Below are positions 33,793 through 57,200 of a stretch of 64,000 bases of DNA, one piece after another. The position numbers and the translations under genes are program-made. The notes below the pieces were generated by a model that had not been told where the DNA came from, ran no database searches, and was given only the letters and a program-made list of their open reading frames with translations. Each line of letters starts with the position of its first letter. Position 1 is the first letter of the stretch. Source of the DNA: Sitta carolinensis (lineage: Eukaryota; Chordata; Aves; Passeriformes; Sittidae); NCBI GenBank assembly GCA_032173965.1, contig CM063283.1, positions 83,764,743-83,828,742 on the forward strand, given 5' to 3'.

Positions 33793-36700
33793 TGTTCAGG
33801 GAGCTAGTTTGCATAAACAAGGGGCGAAATGCCAAGGTAGGGAATGAGACTCATGGATCAAATTCCTCACTTGCTAGAACTGTGAGCCTCATCTCAAGCA
33901 CTGAACAGTTTGGGCACCTGACCTTTCCTGAGATTCAATGTTGAAGGAGAGCCCTACTGGTGGTTTTCCTGGTACCCCAGTGCTACCTATATACCATGAG
34001 AAGCACAGAGGGGAACTGGGGCTGCTCTGAGACAAAGAAGGAAGGACCTGAAACCCATCTCCTACAGCTCCTGGAGTCCTCCAGCTGAAGGCTTAGTAGA
34101 GATTTCTAAGAGGCTTGAGACAGTTTATTCTGACTGAAGGTCTCTGTTGCTCCTGCTGGAGCCTTAAGGTAGGAAGTTGAACCTCAGAGGTCCCAACACC
34201 TCCTGTATGCTCTCGGTTCTGTCCTTCAGCACAGGGCTCTCTGCTCTCTGGCTCATGGGCAGGATAGTGAGAATCCTCTGTGATGCTGCCATGCTGCAGC
34301 TTTTTAGCAACTTCTGCTTTCTGGCAGAAGCACAGGCAACCAGGGCAGGCAGAGCTGCTCCTCTGGGGACAGGCCCTGAGCAGTTGTCCTGAGAACATAA
34401 AAACTACCAGCCCCTTTCATTCACCACTGAATGAAGAACTGAGCCCAGATCTACTGAGACCAAAACCGCCTTGGGTGGCTGGTTCCAACATTTATTATCA
34501 TACATGTGTTAAGTTATAGTGGGGGGTTGCCCTCTGTGTAGTAATTTTCCTACCTACAAATCCAGCCTATCTTTGTTGGTCCAGTCCATTGCAATCCATC
34601 AGGATTTCTCAAAAACTCTCTAAATTCATCTAACTGAAATTAGTTGGTATCTTTAATCGATATTCTTCTCCTTACTTTGCTTTTAGCCAGGGACTAATTT
34701 AAGCAGCAACTTTTAAGACATTATGACTGTGAGAACTGATAATTGCTTTGGAGTATGGCACTGAAAAGGAAATAATGCATTATAGAATGTGACACGCTCG
34801 AGTCTAAAATAGGGGTAATCCTTGGAAGATCCTTCAGAAGTCCTTTGGGCTTCATAAAATCTAACTTCCAATCTTTCTATCTTCTCAAAATTAAACAAAT
34901 GTCTATAACAAGATAGTGAAAGATGCAAAACTGGTGAAGTGAGGATGTCATCTGAGAGTCATCATGCAATGACCATACTTAAGTATTTGTAGTGACAAAG
35001 AAAACATATAAAAGTTCAAAAAGAATTTGAGCAATTTTGTCATTTCAGTGTCAATTCCAATCTGAGAAGCAAGGGTATTAGGGGAAACATATGCTTATTA
35101 CAAAGAACTTTATCTCCAGATTTAAAAAATCTGCAAGTGCTACATTCATCTTCTTTGCATAAAATGAAGAGCAAAGCAGTTTCATTCATTTTTCTTCAAA
35201 GTTTAGATGTTGAGCAAAAATTTTTGAAAGATGAGATTATTTCATAAAATCATTACTTCCTCAATTTTATATAAATATGTTCAGTTATTCCACAGAGGAC
35301 ACATTCCATTTAGAAAAAAGAGCTCAACTCAAGATAGCAGAAGAGGATTCAGCTTTCAAATATACATTGTTGCTTAAATTCATCCTTGAAGTAAGCTGGC
35401 ACAGCTCAAATATCAGAAATTAAAAATCTCTGCCATTGTATTTGACTTGTTCTTTCATTCTTAATGGGTGCAAAGAAGGAAATTTGGCAGCAGCCTGCAC
35501 ACACTTCCCCTACAGTGCTGAATTGTTGTAAGTCACTTCTCAACTCTTTTTTCATGAAAGCATACATAAAAAACTCAATGGAAGCAATTCCTATTTATTA
35601 CTTCCTTTGGCCATGACAGCTGTGGAGTAGCAGTGTCTTGCAGGGTCCTAGTTCACCCGTGCTGGGGACAGTGACACAGCTCACTCCATTCCTGAAAGCC
35701 CAAACTACTTCCAGGGGATACCAGAGGACATGACGCACATGCAGATATCACCCCAGCCTGGGGCAGGACAAGGCCAAGGTGTTTTGGTTGAGCCAGGACC
35801 TGGGAAATGCTCCCATCTCCCGCAATTCAGATGCCATCTCAGTGAGTAGTGATCTCCCACACAAACAGTTCCACTGACTGTGGAGAGTTTTAAATTATGA
35901 GGTAGTATATAAGGAGCGGCAATAACATTTAAGTATTCCAGCCTGGAGTGTATCAGCTTATTGAAGCAACTTCCAAACTATGGAACACTTAGTGTTCATG
36001 CACAAGCACATGCTTCAGGTAGGCCTGTATTTGTTGAAGATGACTTTCCACATAAGTAAAATAGATCCAATTAAGAGAACCTTTCACTGAGTCCTGCAAT
36101 GGAGACCAGGAAATAATGCTGTAATACAGAGTAAGAGTCAGACTTGGGTGCAAGCAGATAAAGTACAGAAACTCTCTGGGGCAGACTCCAGAACTGGCCT
36201 GGCTACTCAAAGATGGCTCTGAGTTTCTCATTCACAAAACTCAGTCATGTAATTCTTTGAGTTTCTCACCTGAAGAAATATCCAAGGGACTTTATAATAA
36301 AGTTGTGCCTTCCAATAAGCACTGTAGTTTTTCTTGGGTTTTGATCCCTGAAGGGCCAAAGGGATCCCCCAAGGGGATGATGAACAAGGAGGTATGTGGC
36401 TGCTCAAAGACAGACAGGCAGGCTACATGAGATCCACATCCTCACCTCAGCTCAAGCTAGCACTGAGTATACGAGTGTGCCCCCTCCCTTGCTCCTGTTT
36501 ATCAGCATCCAGTCATTTACTCAGTCCCATGGCTTCTCTGCTGCCCTCAAGAATTTATGAATTTCTCATTCCACAGCATCAAACAAAAAGCTTAAAAAAG
36601 TAGTAGTAGACATATAAGATTTTTTTCTTGGCAATTTTAGGAATGAAAGGGTTGAAGAGAAGACGCAAAAGAAGCCAGACATCTCCCCAGTCCCACACCA

Positions 36701-37921
36701 GACCCTCACCTCAAAGTGAAGCCAAATCTCTCCACTCTATCCACAAAAGATCATGAGATTGTTGCTTCATAGTAAGATAGCACCTAATTCTGCACAACTC
36801 GATTCGCTGTGTTCACTCAAGACATGTCCCTTTCTGTGCAACCGGGAGGATATGTCATGTGCACACGTGATTGAGTGTGTGCATCTGTGTTTTCTAGTTA
36901 ATTCTTCAGCTTCTCTGGTGTGCTCTTTGGTCTTTCTAAAAGAATAACCAGTATAAGAATGACATTTTGCAATCAAACATTGAATGCATTTTTTATTTAA
37001 ACATTAAGATTTAATTACAAAAGCTTCTGGAACAATTAAAGGATGCCAAGGAGGAAAGAGCTGAAAACTCAGACTGCATTTTCTCATTCATTGTGAAAGC
37101 AAAACACATTGTCAGCAGCAAGGAGTTTTATAGAAAAGTTTCAGATGGACAGTACAAAGACCTTTCTGTCAATATTGTCACTGAAACACCTTGCTGTCAT
37201 GAAGCACATCATTTTTTTTTCTGATCACACTTCCTAGTGTTGGCTGATTGGTTTTTGCAGTGGGAAACAAGTAATAATTATTGCAGAATTACTGTAATTC
37301 TCTTCTGCTAATCTCTGCTAATATAACATAGTCTTGGAAAAATGTCCAAACATAATTTACTTTACCGTGATAAAAAATGTCTACCGCTGTTGTTAGAAGT
37401 TTTATTTGCACAAGTATGTTCCTAATCTATGTTAATTTCATGCAATAGAATTCTTAATTTTTGGAATAAATACTGAGAATCATTAGAGAGAATTCCTTGG
37501 AATGCAAAATCCAAACAAACGTCATATTTTCATTTAAGGACAAGATTTCGTCATCTTTATTTACATAAGTAGCATCCTGCTCTCTGTGTTATTTCACTGC
37601 AAATTAGAGTCTCAAGCAGTGAAAATCATCATAGTCCCATTAGGATTTTACTGCATTGTATTAAACTTCCAATGAAAATTGGGCTGAGCAGTTTTGTTTG
37701 TGGAGTAATGCACTACCTGTAACTAGTAAAGGTGCTCAAACATAGCCCTACACTTAATAATTTGGCACATTTACAACTGGCGTTACTCAGTAACTTGTCA
37801 GATGACAATAGTGGAGCTCTTCTGTAAAATATAGGTTAAGCCCATATTTGTATGACTGTACATCTGAAGTATAAAAACCACGATATGTAGTACACTTGAA
37901 CAGTTAAAAAATATAACTTAT

Positions 37922-37927
37922 TTTATT
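37922..37927 (-). terminator. GABRA5: Candidate GABRA5 poly(A) signal
   Basis: AATAAA on the minus strand about 280 bases after the GABRA5 stop codon, the first such signal downstream. It is followed within 40 bases by a moderately GT-containing stretch. Other AATAAA copies lie further downstream (near 37556 and 36991), so the mature end could be longer. Confidence 0.45.
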
Positions 37928-38208
37928 TGTAAACTATCAATGCAAGATACTCAGCAGCAAAGAAGCCATGTTCAATGTCTTCTGATCTTTATAAAGATCC
38001 ATTGCTGTAAGTAATATAATTGTCTCCAAAACATCTGAGGTTACATGTAGAAACAATCAAGGCAATATTATTTGTACATATTATTAAACATGCAAAAAAC
38101 TTCCTGAAGAATATTGCCCAAACGTAGAAAGTCATCTGGATCTCAAATTTTCCTTGGTAGCATCTGCTTTGTAAGTATGGCTCACATTTGGCTCCAGAGT
38201 ACTTCAGT

Positions 38209-47754
<9,546 letters not shown>

Positions 47755-49491
47755 TCAATTTGGGAAAGTGCAGCTCAGATCTATACTCACCTCACTGGTG
47801 GCTCCTAAACTCCAGCAAGCTGCAAAAGGTATTATGCTGAAGTTCCCCCTCAAAAGGACTCAGACACCTTGAATGTCAGGACAACAGAGACCGTCCGTGT
47901 CTTGTCCTGTCTCTAGGATAGAATTCTAAGTGATGCCATGTGCAAGTGCTGGGTCTGGTGTGTATGCACTGACTGGAATACATACGTGTGGGTAAGGGCA
48001 TAGGTCTTGCACGTGGATAAGGGAAGCTGGAATGTGCCTGCCTGTGCCTGTGATGCTGAAGAGCAGACACAGGATGCAGAGGTGAGAATTCATGAAGGAG
48101 AGCAGGAATGGGGCAGGGAGCTGCCAGGAGAGGGTTGGTGTTTGTGCATAGCAGAATGGGTGGTGCTGTGAAAACACCTGCACAACTGCAGATGCATATG
48201 TGATTTCTCTCATGTTCATTTAGAAGTCCAGGAATTAAATGTGGTTGCAGTACTGCCAACTCATTCCTTCCTCTATAATGCTGCTGTAACTTTTAATGCT
48301 CTAACACCCAGAGTGATCATAGTATTATAGTTTTCTTTTACAGTCAATGCTGGGTGTAGATTTTAAGCCTTCTCTGCAGTTGGTCTCACAAACCTCAGGA
48401 GACAACTCTATATGTAATTATATTTTATTTAATATAAGTAGCTCTCACACTTATTAGAATTCCTTTAGCACTGAAAGCTTTCAGGTCACATTCCTGCAAG
48501 CATGTTACAGTAGGCTAGAGCACATTGTACTAAAATCTCTGGAAAGCAGGCAAGGCTTACTCTCCAAATGGAAGGCAAAAAACAGATAGGCTTGGAAGTG
48601 GTCTGAAGTCAGGTATTAATATCTCACCTTCTGCACTTTTTAACTTAGAAGACGGTAGTGCAGAATGTTTCTCTATAGAAGAAACAAGACATCCTAGTTC
48701 AGGAAACAACAGATGGCAACTCTCCACAACAGGACTTGAGAGTCAAGGTCTATAGGCTAGGTAGAAGGCTGTGTACTCACTCCATCAGATTGCGTGTTTT
48801 GTTTGCTAGAGCAAGTGAGCTGTCTTGGAAAGGTGCAGCTCCATGGAGGATTTACAAAATATTCAAAGGCATTGGGTCATAAGCAGTGGCTCAACATGAG
48901 CTTCTGAGGCACTGCAAGGGCAAAAAATATAGTAAGGTGATCCCTGGACCCAAAAAAACAGGGACGTCAAGCAGAAAATGGGAAGTGATCCCAGTTCAGG
49001 CTAAAAGCACATGTGTAGCACAATGAACTTCACTTGAATGCTAGACCAGGTAGCAGGGAAGAAAGCAGCACCTTCTTTGCACTGTTATTAATGTTACTGT
49101 GTTGTATGTATGAGGCAGGACACTAGCTAGATACACCTTTGCGCTGTTTATGGCTTTTCATCCACACCTCAGGAAAACACATAGAAATAATGAGGACAGA
49201 GAGGGGGAGAGAGTTCAAAAGAAGGTTACAGGTACCTCCAGGGACTAGAAAATAAGTCATGATTTGAAACTTAAGCAGCTCAGCTTATTCAGATTACTGA
49301 CAAAAAGCTGAGATGTAGCTCAAGCTCTGAGTATAGATACTTGCCTACAGAAATCTGAAACAAGGGGAAATCTCTTGGACTACTCAGAAAAGGTGCCTGA
49401 ATAATGGTTCCAGGCAGATTCAGATGAAGAAAGGGCAGAATTTCCTAACTGAGTGGGAGGCCAGTAATTATACAGTGGATAACCCTCTCAG

Positions 49492-49492
49492 A

Positions 49493-49518
<26 letters not shown>
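49492..49518. repeat. A tract (27 A)
   Basis: Homopolymer in the upstream GABRA5 intron. No AATAAA lies directly upstream, so it is not clearly a retrotransposon tail. Confidence 0.97.
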
Positions 49519-49523
<5 letters not shown>

Positions 49524-50079
49524 CTACTGAACTACTGTCACTAGGAAAACAATGACAATTTGAAATCCAGGGCTGGAGCTGATCCTGAGTTTGGAAGCTG
49601 AGAATCTACAAGTATTTCATCCTTTGTTAGCCATGCAGGACTGCCCACATGCCTTCCTTATGCTTGCATTTGTAGCTCTGCAGTAAAATTACTGTAATTA
49701 CATGTCATGATCTGCTTTGAAAGGCTAAGAAGGAACATCTTCCCTATTTCAAAATATTTGCATCACAAAAAGTCATGGAATTTCACCTTCCCTTTAGAGC
49801 TGAGATACTTTACTACCTCTGAGATGATTACAAGTTCACAACATACTGTAAATAATTTCAAAGCCAGATCTGGAGAAGATAAGTGGGAGGAGATAGGTCC
49901 ACTTTAAAAAGTGATGCAGAAAACACTCCTCTTTTTAAATGCTTGTATATGTTGTTCATGTACTGATTATCCCCAGGGAATGTGGTGTATGTTTAGGTAG
50001 ATTTGGGACTGTTATAAAATTTGATTTTTATCTATGTTACTTCCTATACAAAAAAACCCTCCTAACAACAGCACTAGAC

Positions 50080-50098
50080 TTTTTTTTTTTTTTTTTTT
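50080..50098. repeat. T tract (19 T)
   Basis: Homopolymer in the upstream GABRA5 intron, with no associated element recognised. Confidence 0.95.
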
Positions 50099-53000
50099 CC
50101 TGGGACTATTTAGATGTATCCCAACTCAGCACTTCCCTGTCTCTGCAATGAGCACAACCATCAGGATAACTGGGTTTGTCTTGTTTTCTGATGATGATAC
50201 ACCTTAATACGTCCTGACTAGATGCTTCCCTATGTGAGTACTATAACCAAATTCACAAATTAAAATTGCAATCACACAGGAATTTAGGCCTGTAAGGCTT
50301 AACAAGAATTCAGATGCTTTGGTTCTCTCCTCTGCCTGGCCTGTGGGGCAGGGGAGTCCAAAAATTATTCACCACCTCTGCTGTGAACTGCAGCCTTTAC
50401 TGGGTGGTAAAACACAGTGTTACAGGGTTGGGGGTTCCTATGCTGCAGGAGTCCAGCAGCTCCTCTTGTAAAATACCTGCAATTTAGACAGAGGCCACAA
50501 GGTGCCAAAACTCCAGATCTCACAGGTACGCCTAAGCATTACTTCATGAGGCTGTTTTCTTTTGAAAGCATGTCAGGGAAGGGGGGTGCCAAACCCAGGC
50601 CAGCTGGTGGCAAGAGAGAGCGTTCAGGCAAGCAAGAGCACAGAATGAGGCCAGTTCCTGCCTGGGAGGAAGACTTGTCTGTAGATCCTTTCTCACAGGA
50701 TCTGTTGTGAGGCTACAAGATAGACAGCTGTGTCACTGCTGGGCCAGGAGAAGAGTATCCATGGGAGAAGGGAGAAGAGCTCATCTAGAAAAGTCTCTTG
50801 TGCAAGGGCAGAATGGTTATAGCCAGGGCTTTAAGACACAAGTGGATAACAAATGTGTTCCTGTGGAGCGCAACCCAAACCAGTGCAACCTGCAGTGATT
50901 TTACCTCCTCGGGAGAAGTCTGTCACATTAGGAATAGCATGAATTTGTCCAAATCTAGATATATTCCGTTGTGATGGATCACATATATGATATGATCTTC
51001 ATCTATCTTCCATGCAAATATAATAAAACATGGTTTGTGTTTTAAGAAGTTCTAATACAAGATTTTTGACTTCTTGCCTCCTTTCCTTACTACCTATCAA
51101 AGTCTGACAGGAAAAAGCCACCCCATGCTCCTTGGTGTGGTAGCTGATCATCTCTTTTCTGGTCATCTAGATAAAACTCCAGAGGGATAAGCCTCTGTAC
51201 TTTTAGCAGGCAGCTGTCTTCTTACTGCAAACCTTATGCCGTATCTTCACAGAAGCCTCAAACTCCAGTTATCCCACACTTGACAAACAGAAGCTCCAGC
51301 TCTGCAGCTGATAACCCCTGCAGTATAATTAGGTATAGTCATATTTAAAGCTAAAACTGTGGGTGTTGTCTAGAACGATGTTACTTTGCTATCAGGGTAG
51401 AAGTACTAATTGAGACACGGTATTATTCACTGTCTAACCAAATTTTTGTAAAAACACTCTTCCACTCTAGCAAAGCTTCCAATAGGTTGCCTACTAGCCT
51501 TGCTTGCTGGAGCACTGAACAACTTCAGGTCTTGCTGTTTAGAGGTATGAGAAAGCTGTACCAATAAAAGGAAATATGGAAATATATAATCTCCTTTACA
51601 TTACACATAGGGTGGGGATGTCTCCCAAAGGGTGATAGGAAAATGTAGTTGCAGCTCTGGGATAGCAAGCTGAGAAAATGATGCTGGTGGTTTTGCAAAA
51701 ACAAACTAAACATCAAAGCCACTGCAAATCCAAGTAAGACTGCTTTGTGTTTATTCTACTTTAAGCAAGTGCTTTTCTTCTGAATTTATGAATCCAAATA
51801 ATTAATCTTGTGTTCTTTACAATCATTTTGTTGTCTTGTCAAAGAAAGGAGGAAGACTCATTAAAGTATCCTTTCTCTTCTACTCTCACTTCTTTGAAAA
51901 AGTAAAAAAAAAAAAAAGGTAGCAGTTGAGATGAACAGCTAAAATTACAAAGCAGTGTAATGTTATTAAATGTGAGAAAATGACAACAGACATTTATTTC
52001 TACTGGACAGTTGATAAATGACTTCAGGCTTATTACCTACCAAAATGATGAAAGAATAATATCTTCTATGTTTATTGACAAGCAGATCTATTTTTCTACA
52101 TTGCAGCATCCAATATACACCACATAATATAAAAATGGTAAAGATCCTGTCAACCCTTGCTCTATTCATCAGAGCCAACCTTTTTGCCTTGCATGCAGCT
52201 GTATCCAGCAAGTCAAGGAGGCAGACATGATCTTTTTCCCTAATGATGGGAACAGTTGCCTGGAGAGAAAACAGACAACCAGGAGAGGGAATTTTCATTA
52301 AAAAAATCCTAGCAAAGCACACGCTAAGGGGTGAACTGAGATCCCAGATTTCCTTGATTGAGGAATAAAGTTTTTTGTTTACAAATAAACCAATGTAGAT
52401 GATGAACCCATATTCAAGCAATGACCAGGACTAGGAGTTTTTAAGCTGTACCCCTGAAAAAATCGCCCCTATACCACACTTATCTGCCAAAAGTTTTCTT
52501 CCTCCCCACAGAGCATAAATAATTGAGAAACAAAGAATCCTCTCCAATCTTTAACCCTTAGACAGACCTCACAGGAAGCATAAATGCAGTGCCTGCATAT
52601 TGTAAGTTAAGGCAGCCAGTGTGTTTGGATGCCCATCCAGCATGCTTGAGGTGCGTTCCACCATGAAACAGACAATTTATCCACAAACCATGGCCGGAAC
52701 TTTCCTTTCAGAATTATCCTAGTTGGATACTGAATTAACTTAAAGAGATATTGTAAAATGATGACTTCTAGTTTGTTTTCCATTTTATTCATTCCAGTTG
52801 TGCAGTTACATTCTAAGCCTTTATTATCGTGACTTTCAGTACATGCCACAAGGATTGTCAGACTGCCTAATCTTGGGAGTATTGCTAATCCCTGCCAAAG
52901 CCTGTTGATGGGGAAAGATGTGCATAAATTGTCAGCTTTTTTAGAAACTCTAATTACAATCTGAATACACATACAAATATCTATCTTATCTAACCATTAA

Positions 53001-53707
53001 TGTATTTGACTCACTTAGAGGCTGTTATATAACTCATGAGTGATCCAGATTTACAGCCTCTCAGACTCCTGCAGGCTGCAAAACAGCGCTGCTACTAAGC
53101 CATCATGTACCAGCTTGAATTCTAAGAGTCAGGCTGGATTTCTTGTGGTTTGTGCACAAATACTTTGTAGCCCATTACAAAGCATCTGTTAACAGCTGTG
53201 CCTGTGTGAGTCAGGCCAGATTTGAGCTCCATAATTGGAATTTCCCATTAAAATGACTTTATAAGAATGACTCGATGTACAAATGAGATCATTCTATAGG
53301 AAGAGCAAACGAAAACAAATCTAGTAAAACTGTACTTTTAAATATAAAAATAACAAGGCATGGTACTAATATGCACGGTCTAGGTCTTGGGGAAATAGCT
53401 TTTTATAAAAATAAATTTTTAATGTAAACCAGCAATTTAAATACTAACAGAAATGTATTCACATATTAAATGATTAAGAGCCTAAATTAAAGACTTGGCT
53501 GTAGTGTGATGAATTCTGATGCTTTTGAGAAAATTTTAGGGTATGGCAATTACTTTAGGCCTCTGAAGTCATTAAAATTGAGACTGATCATTTAAACTGG
53601 CATGGGTTTACAGCATATTGCTAAACAGCATGCATGATTTTAAATACACCATAGACAAGAAGTGTAATGTGTACAAACACACGGGACTACAAATTCATGT
53701 AACACAT

Positions 53708-54240
53708 AGTCACAGGATGGCAAGGACTGATGGATACCTCTGGTGACCATCTGGTCCCACACCCTGCTGAAGCGGGGACATCAAAAGCATTTTTTCCAGC
53801 ACCATGTCCAGTCAGGTTTTTAATATCTCCATGATATTCAAATTTCTGTAGCCACCTGTCAATCTCTCTTGATAACCTGTTCCAGTATTTGGCAACACCA
53901 ACAATAAAACCATGTTTTCTTCTCTTCATATGGAATTTAATGGGTTTTAATGACCACTGGCTCTTATTCTGCCAGTGGGCACTACTGAGCAGCACCCAGT
54001 TCCCTGTTCTTCATTTCTCATTCCCCAGTCCCTGCAATTTATACAGATGGATTAGGACCCTCTGAGCCTTCCCTTCTCCATGATGAACAATCCAAGATCT
54101 CAGTATCTCCTCATAGCAGAGATGCCCCAGCCCTTCAATGACTTCTGTGGCCCTGCACAGGATTCTCTCCACAAAGTCTCTATTCTTCTTGCACCGGGAA
54201 GCTCAGATTGGCCACGCACTCAGAGTGGTTCCAGATGTGA
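53708..54240 (-). mobile_element. CR1 LINE fragment, reverse orientation
   Basis: Read on the minus strand this is a CR1 copy. On the + strand it shows the reversed phrases ACCATGTCCAGTCAGGTTTT, TAATATCTCCATGATATTCA, TCTTGATAACCTGTTCCAGT and CCTCATAGCAGAGATGCCCC, and CCTGCACAGGATTCTCTCCA. It is an older, more diverged copy, about 530 bases, antisense-neutral within a GABRA5 intron. A 102-codon open frame on the minus strand here (53687-53995) is CR1 sequence, not a gene. Confidence 0.85.
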
Positions 54241-57200
54241 CTAAAAATTAAATGCCCAGAAGGAAATGTTTTTGGAACAGTATCATTGTCTGTGACAATA
54301 GAGGACATCCAAGGAGGAAATTATTCACGGAAACGGATGAAACTCATGAGCATATTCATGAAAAATTATCATTTTGACACCACTGGTAGTAAAACTGACA
54401 GTAGAAAGTCTAGTCATACTAAAATGTTCATTTCTGTCCTTCCTGAAATTAAAATAAAAATAAAATTTGGTAATATAAGTAGTATTCTATATGTTTTCCT
54501 GATACAGTTTTATTTGATCTTGTTGTCACATTCTGCAGGGAATAGTATAGGATGTTCTGGAAAATGTGCCAGACAGGTCTCAAGGGAGTTCATTACTAAG
54601 CAACAGCTAATATACTCTACTGATCATTGCTAAAAAAGTAAAGCTCTAAGTCAGATCAAAATTGTTCTCTTTCAGAATATAATTTACAAGTCACCTCAGG
54701 AAAAGGTAGGAATAGAAATTTGGCTTGAAAATTAAATGGAAGAACAGACTGTACCTGTTGGTGAAATATACAGAACTGAAAATGTTTGTCAAATTCATTT
54801 TGAGACACATAGTTTTGCAAAAGCGATTTTCTTTGGCTTTTCAAGGGAAGAAATCAGGTGGAAGGTCCTGAACAATTTTAGAAGTTCCAGTTAATGGGAG
54901 AAAAGTCTAAACATGACCCAACTTTGAGGTCAAAAATATAAAGCAAAGGAAAAACAAACCAAACTGAAAGCAACTGTGATTTTGGAGGTGGATTCATGAT
55001 TAGCATAGGCACATCTACTGACTTCTTTAATACAATAAATTGACTGTTTTCAAGTTGGTATACTAAATCACAGTCATACTGATGATGGATGTAACACAGA
55101 TACTAATGAACAGTGTTGTCCTAATAATTCAGTCAGGCATAGCACCTTCACAGGATGCAATTGCAGGCATCCCTGAGCTCAGAGCTGTGCAGAGTAACAC
55201 AGAATGTCTCCTAAGAATGATCACCAGTGGCAGGAACTCTTTGTTGCCCCATCATGCTCACCCATACCATGGGATACATCTATTTCCCAAGCACTGGGAT
55301 TATAATTGGGAGTGACTACTTGCTGTAAAGTCTGACACACAGGCAGTAAAAACACAGGCATGGCACACTGAACTGAGCAGTGTGTCTCAGGACTGCAGGT
55401 TCTCAAGGCTCCACTCAGAAAAGGAGAAAAAAGAAAACAGTAAAGAAAATGTTTTTCCATGATGTAGCCTGGAGCATATAAAACATGCAAACAGACATGT
55501 AGGTGTAGAAAACTGAACTCTGCCACTAGTGGTGTGGGATGCCTGCCACAAGCTGACTGAGAGAGGTGTCTAAACAGGGTGTGCTGGGGGAATGTTACAC
55601 ATCTGGTGCTCCAAGGTACCAGCAGCACCAGGTCATCCCCCAGGGTTCCTACTTCCATCTGAGAGCTAGTGTTAGGGAGTGTCATGCCTTCCTTCTTTTG
55701 TCTTTTCCCATTTCTTCCTCTCCCCATGGTCAGGAGTTGTAAAAGAACCTCTTCCTTTATTTTCAGGTTTAGTGGCAGCTGTCTCAGTCTAGAACTAACC
55801 TGAGAATTGACTTTACATCACATTTAATGGTGGCTACACAACCGCTTTTCATATGGAACTTGTCAAAATCTGGTGTGCCAGCCTCTGATCCTTTTCTTTT
55901 TCCCTTTTATGGCTGGCATAAATATCCACTGTAAGAGCACAAGAGAAACAGAACAGTAGGATGTACTAGGATGATATTTTATTTGCTAAACATCCTAGGA
56001 ACATTTCTGACCTTATGTTGGTCTTTCTAGGCCAGGCATGTGGTAATTCCACACCAGCCAGCCAATTTGAATGCTGTACTAACACTTAATGAACTTTGAA
56101 TTTACAATCACAATATTAGGCGTTTATATTAGCTGCTTCATTAGGAAAAACAGCATGGTTATGAGGATGATGTTAAGACATTTAATTTACTTTTTGCAAG
56201 GCAAAAAAATGTATGCTCCAAAGTGTGGCAGATACCATTACTCACTTTGCATAGTACCTTTACAAAGATTAAGCACCTTTGCTTAATCTTAATTGTAGAT
56301 GTCCCCTCCTTTTGCAAGGTGACACTTCAATATCAGCAAAGCTAACAGGACCTTCTCTGCAGGAGTGTCACTGGAGTTTCTTTTGAGAAATGCAGAGTGA
56401 ATTTTAGAAAATACTCCAGTTGATCTGGTTGTGGAGGGTGACTTCACAAACATGGTATTTTTGGCCACATGCAACATCATAGAATGAGACTGCAACTTCA
56501 CTGTAATCTACAGATATTCTTCTCACCTATTTAATTGGCATTAGGGACTCAACCATCATAGATAGTTTATCTACTGAGCTTACCATTCAAAGCACCCGTA
56601 CTTATAAATCTGTATGGCCTGAAACCAACTGAGAGTGATTGGAACTACTTTCACAGCTAAATATATACCTCTGTTTCTGAATCCTATCCCTTAATGAAGA
56701 CATTTACAAATCTCCTAAGTACTGCGACATTAATAACACTGTGCGAATGTGTAATCAATAGGCTGAAATATTATCATTCAAACACTTTAATACTGCCTTG
56801 AAATTGCAATCACAAGAACTTATTCCCTAAACCAAAGGTAGTCATCTAAACCTCCACAAATGGATTACAGACCTCTGCTCTGAGGCACAGTGTAGCCCTG
56901 TGTTTCAGAGGAGGGGATAAAATCTCCCGAGACCATCAGATCAAAGTGCTAGCCTCAGTGATGGATTCCAGGAGCCTCTCTGAGGTGAGCTGTTGCAGAC
57001 CAGAGGCACTGCCACATTCCACCTGCTCTCTGCTAGAGTACTCAGGCACACATCCTCTCTTTGGGAACTGTCCCCTCCCAGTCCCGCTGGAGACCCAGAT
57101 CCAAGGGTGCTCACGATCTCATTTTCTCTGTGCACACATAAAGCATCTCCTTATTTACAGACATCAGCTGACCTATTTTAGGAGGAGATTAACCTGAGCC

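Larger units (their letters stand above)
33251..37900. other. Intergenic DNA downstream of GABRA5
   Basis: Apart from copy 2 of the duplicated element and a 21-base A tract, this stretch is AT-rich and lacks recognisable genes. A GC-richer patch at about 35610-35850 is followed by TATATAAGG at 35908 on the + strand, which could be a decayed LTR, but no terminal repeats or poly(A) signal could be matched to it. Extra AATAAA signals on the minus strand occur near 37561-37556 and 36996-36991 and could serve longer GABRA5 3' ends. Confidence 0.6.

Noticed and set aside
35610..35960. Possible second LTR with TATATAAGG near 35908
   Set aside because: No matching terminal dinucleotides, target repeat or AATAAA could be placed, so composition and one TATA box are not enough.
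51966..52421. 151-codon minus-strand frame preceded internally by a good acceptor-like TTTTCTCTCCAG
   Set aside because: Starts from a non-ATG codon, resembles no protein I know and lacks a convincing partner exon; long frames occur by chance over 16 kb. Kept only as a note.
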